A DNA stretch of 14,662 bases from an uncultured Collinsella sp. (GTDB taxonomy: Bacteria > Actinomycetota > Coriobacteriia > Coriobacteriales > Coriobacteriaceae). Within the stretch, counting starts at the first letter, position 1, and every line of letters starts with the position of its first letter. A program made the position numbers and the translations under genes. Under the pieces are notes generated by a model. It was not told where the DNA came from and did no database searches. It saw only the letters and a list, made by a program, of their open reading frames with translations. The DNA is taken from the NCBI GenBank assembly GCA_900547805.1, contig URIE01000042.1, positions 1-14,662 on the forward strand, written 5' to 3'. Positions 12,599 to 14,662 of the stretch are shown here, in pieces.

Positions 12599-14662
12599 CT
12601 ACGAACGGCGGATAACCTCGGTCACGACCTCGGATACCGTGGCAATGTTCGTCGGGTTAACGTTGTGGGGCAGGTCGTCCTCGGTGCGAGCACAAGCCAG
12701 GCGCGTGCCGTCCACACCGGCGATGGTGAGGGCACGACGGCTCGCCTCGAGTGCGGCATAGGCATCGGTCTTGGCATAGGGCATCTCGAGCGCACCACAA
12801 TCGACATGGAACGACTTGCAGACCTTGCTGACCAGATTCATGATGCGGCGGTCGCCCTTAAGCAGCTGCTGCTCGCCCTCGACCGTCACTACCGAAAGCC
12901 TACCGGCGCCGACGGATTCAAGATTGATGAAGAATACGCCGCGGAGCTTATCGCGATGCGAGGCCAAGAACGCCTTCATGCCGGCGCCATCACAATCCGA
13001 GGCACCCGTCGCCACAAACCAGATATCGTGACCGAGCAGCTCATCATCGCCCATAGAGGCGACAGCCGAGAGCATATCTTCGGAAGAAGCGCCGTCGGAA
13101 GACGTAGCGCCGCCCTTCCAGCCGTCGTTATCGTCCTCGAAGTTATCCCACGAGCCGATACCGCGGCCAGACTTCTTAGCATCGTAATCGTCTTCGACAC
13201 CCAGCCAGTCACTCATGCTGTCCTGATCGTTTTTCTTTTTACGACCAAACAGACCGCCCAGACCGCGCTTGCGGGGCTTGGGCGCGGCCGAAGCGGGAGC
13301 CGAGATGGTCTCGAGCGGCTGCGCGCCCGACGCGACGGGCATAGGAGGCGCAACGGGTGCCGATGTGGGTTCGGGACCCTGAGCGGTAGCAAAGGGGTCG
13401 TTGACCTGTGCGGAGGGGTCGGGAAGGTCGAACAGCGACGTGCGAGACGCAACGTTTGTCTGTTTCATCGACGGCAGCGACGGATCGGGGACCGAAGCCA
13501 GCGGAGACGAGGAAGGTGCAGGCGACGGAGCCGACGCCGGATCGGGAACATTCATCTGCGGACGCGGCGATGCCTGGGAGGAAATCTGGGCCATAAGGGA
13601 ATCGACCGTTTCGTCCTGGGTGGGAGCGACATCGGCAACCGTGGCACCGGAACCACTCGGGGTCGGCATGGTGAAAATCTGCGTGGAGTAAGGCCTCGAC
13701 TCATCTGTCTCGGGAGCCTCGGAAACCGCAGGCACTTCCTCCTGCTCGACCTCGGTCGAATCATCTTGCTCGGCTGCCGCGTATTGCTCTTCGTCAGAGT
13801 TGGCCTCGACGGACTCGTCCTCGGCAGCATCCTGAATTTCGGCAGCATCAATGGGCTCGTCATCGTCTGCCGCGCCGCCCTGCTCATCGGAAACAGGAAG
13901 GGGCTCGGCAATCGCGGTGCCTTGCTTTTCAAACGTTATCGTGGAATCGAACTGCGCGGCATCAAACGACATGGTGCAATCGACGTGCTGCTGGGGCTCG
14001 AAAGACGTCGTCGCCTCAACAACATCCGCGGACGCCGGTTGCTGGGACTCAAAGGACGTTGTAGCTTCGGCGGCGTCGACGGGCACGGACTGCATAGCCT
14101 CGTTCTGCTCGAACTCTTGCGCCGCGAGCTCACGTGCCGCCTCGGCTGCCTGCTGCTGAGCGATAGCCTCCTGCTCGGCAGCCTCGCGTGCGGCAGCGCG
14201 CTTCTCCTCGAAATCGTCGACAAATTTCCTGCCCTTTGCAAGCGCACCCTTAAAGAAGCTGGAAGCGCTGGCGCCAATCGAAGAGAACGCGGATGCAATA
14301 TCGGCATGGGGCGTTGCCGCGGGAATCTCGGCAGAGAAATCAGTATCGCTCTCGTAAGACACGCGCCTCGGCTGTTCAACGTAATCGTCGTCAGACTCGT
14401 CCGCAACGTCTTGCGCCGGCGCGGCGGGAGCCAAAATGTCCAGTCCTGCCGCGGGATCGATCGCAGACCCCGCCTCGGGCTCGGCAACGGCAGCGGTAAC
14501 CGCGGCAGACTCATCATCCGCAGTGACAACGGGCGCAGGCTCGGGCTCAAACGTCGGCTCCTCGCCCTCCTCGTAATCGAGCGTGCAGGACTCGGGAAGC
14601 ATTCCGAGCGCACGGATGGCATCCGAACCAAAGCGGATGTTGCCGGCGGCATTGCGATAGAG
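12599..14662 (-). CDS. M28-peptidase-like protein with long acidic disordered linker, 5' end outside the window
   Basis: The frame is open to the window edge (687 residues seen), so the N-terminus is missing; an internal ATG at 14602 is not the start. The first ~20 residues (LYRNAAGNIRFGSDAIRALG) look folded. About 500 residues of Ala/Glu/Pro/Ser-rich, mostly acidic sequence follow, with a charged coiled-coil-like stretch (14225-14095), four T-x-[ST]-F motifs (13920-14068) and a basic patch RKRGLGGLFGRKKK (about 13280-13235). The last ~160 residues resemble the second half of M28 zinc exopeptidases: DIWFVATGA, GMKAFL, FFINLESVGAG, TDAYAAL with Asp at 12764-12766, and LPHNVNPTN with His at 12665-12667. 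Where M28 enzymes carry the catalytic Glu-Glu, this has Ser-Asp (12995-13000). Earlier metal ligands would lie outside the window or be absent. Enzyme activity is therefore doubtful. Confidence 0.75.
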   Translation of the reverse strand, partial: LYRNAAGNIRFGSDAIRALGMLPESCTLDYEEGEEPTFEPEPAPVVTADDESAAVTAAVAEPEAGSAIDPAAGLDILAPAAPAQDVADESDDDYVEQPRRVSYESDTDFSAEIPAATPHADIASAFSSIGASASSFFKGALAKGRKFVDDFEEKRAAAREAAEQEAIAQQQAAEAARELAAQEFEQNEAMQSVPVDAAEATTSFESQQPASADVVEATTSFEPQQHVDCTMSFDAAQFDSTITFEKQGTAIAEPLPVSDEQGGAADDDEPIDAAEIQDAAEDESVEANSDEEQYAAAEQDDSTEVEQEEVPAVSEAPETDESRPYSTQIFTMPTPSGSGATVADVAPTQDETVDSLMAQISSQASPRPQMNVPDPASAPSPAPSSSPLASVPDPSLPSMKQTNVASRTSLFDLPDPSAQVNDPFATAQGPEPTSAPVAPPMPVASGAQPLETISAPASAAPKPRKRGLGGLFGRKKKNDQDSMSDWLGVEDDYDAKKSGRGIGSWDNFEDDNDGWKGGATSSDGASSEDMLSAVASMGDDELLGHDIWFVATGASDCDGAGMKAFLASHRDKLRGVFFINLESVGAGRLSVVTVEGEQQLLKGDRRIMNLVSKVCKSFHVDCGALEMPYAKTDAYAALEASRRALTIAGVDGTRLACARTEDDLPHNVNPTNIATVSEVVTEVIRRS

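Noticed and set aside
13936..14652. 238-codon minus-strand open frame
   Set aside because: Same strand but out of frame with the M28-like protein; its Arg/Ser/Pro-rich product is typical of a shadow frame.

Overview
The window reads as chromosomal DNA of a high-GC Gram-positive gut actinobacterium, most likely a Coriobacteriia member close to Collinsella. The pointers are the GC-rich coding, strong AAGGAG-type ribosome sites, a Tat lipoprotein, an LPXTG-anchored thioester/CnaB adhesin, a GGDEF protein of the type common in that class, and a C-terminal M28-like domain on a long acidic linker. The genus is an inference from gene style, not from a marker gene. Almost everything is on the minus strand; only the large adhesin is on the plus strand.

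Layout from left to right. 1-2204 is a two-component pair read leftwards: an OmpR/PhoB-type regulator and then its HAMP histidine kinase, which is cut by the window edge. 2358-3832 is a tightly coupled pair, a four-cysteine TSCPD-type small protein and a Tat-exported lipoprotein. 3946-6613 is a second overlapping pair, a membrane-anchored SBP_bac_3 binding protein and a two-TM diguanylate cyclase with an extracytoplasmic domain; together they look like a ligand-sensing c-di-GMP module. 6718-8064 is purB, followed by a strong terminator. 8065-8490 has no gene. It holds two nearly identical 59-bp direct repeats that start with the 3' tail of the adjacent tRNA-Gly, a row of small hairpins, and a stray T-arm-like sequence. 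8490-8564 is tRNA-Gly(CCC) with an encoded CCA, its own promoter and a terminator.

8862-12293 (plus) encodes a 1143-residue secreted surface protein: signal peptide, thioester domain with its Cys-Gln pair, six CnaB/SpaA-like modules, a cysteine-containing C-terminal region that I do not recognise, and an LPATG sorting signal. It appears to be a single-gene transcription unit; no sortase is in the window. A hairpin at 12302-12337 separates it from the convergent operon 12359-14662, which encodes a protein (N-terminus outside the window) with a long disordered acidic linker and a C-terminal M28-peptidase-like domain whose catalytic Glu pair looks replaced, followed by a 72-residue single-pass membrane protein.

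The most unusual items are the tRNA-tail repeats at 8167-8356, the split binding-protein/diguanylate-cyclase pair, the degenerate M28 protein with repeated T-x-[ST]-F motifs, and the cysteine-bearing stalk region of the adhesin.
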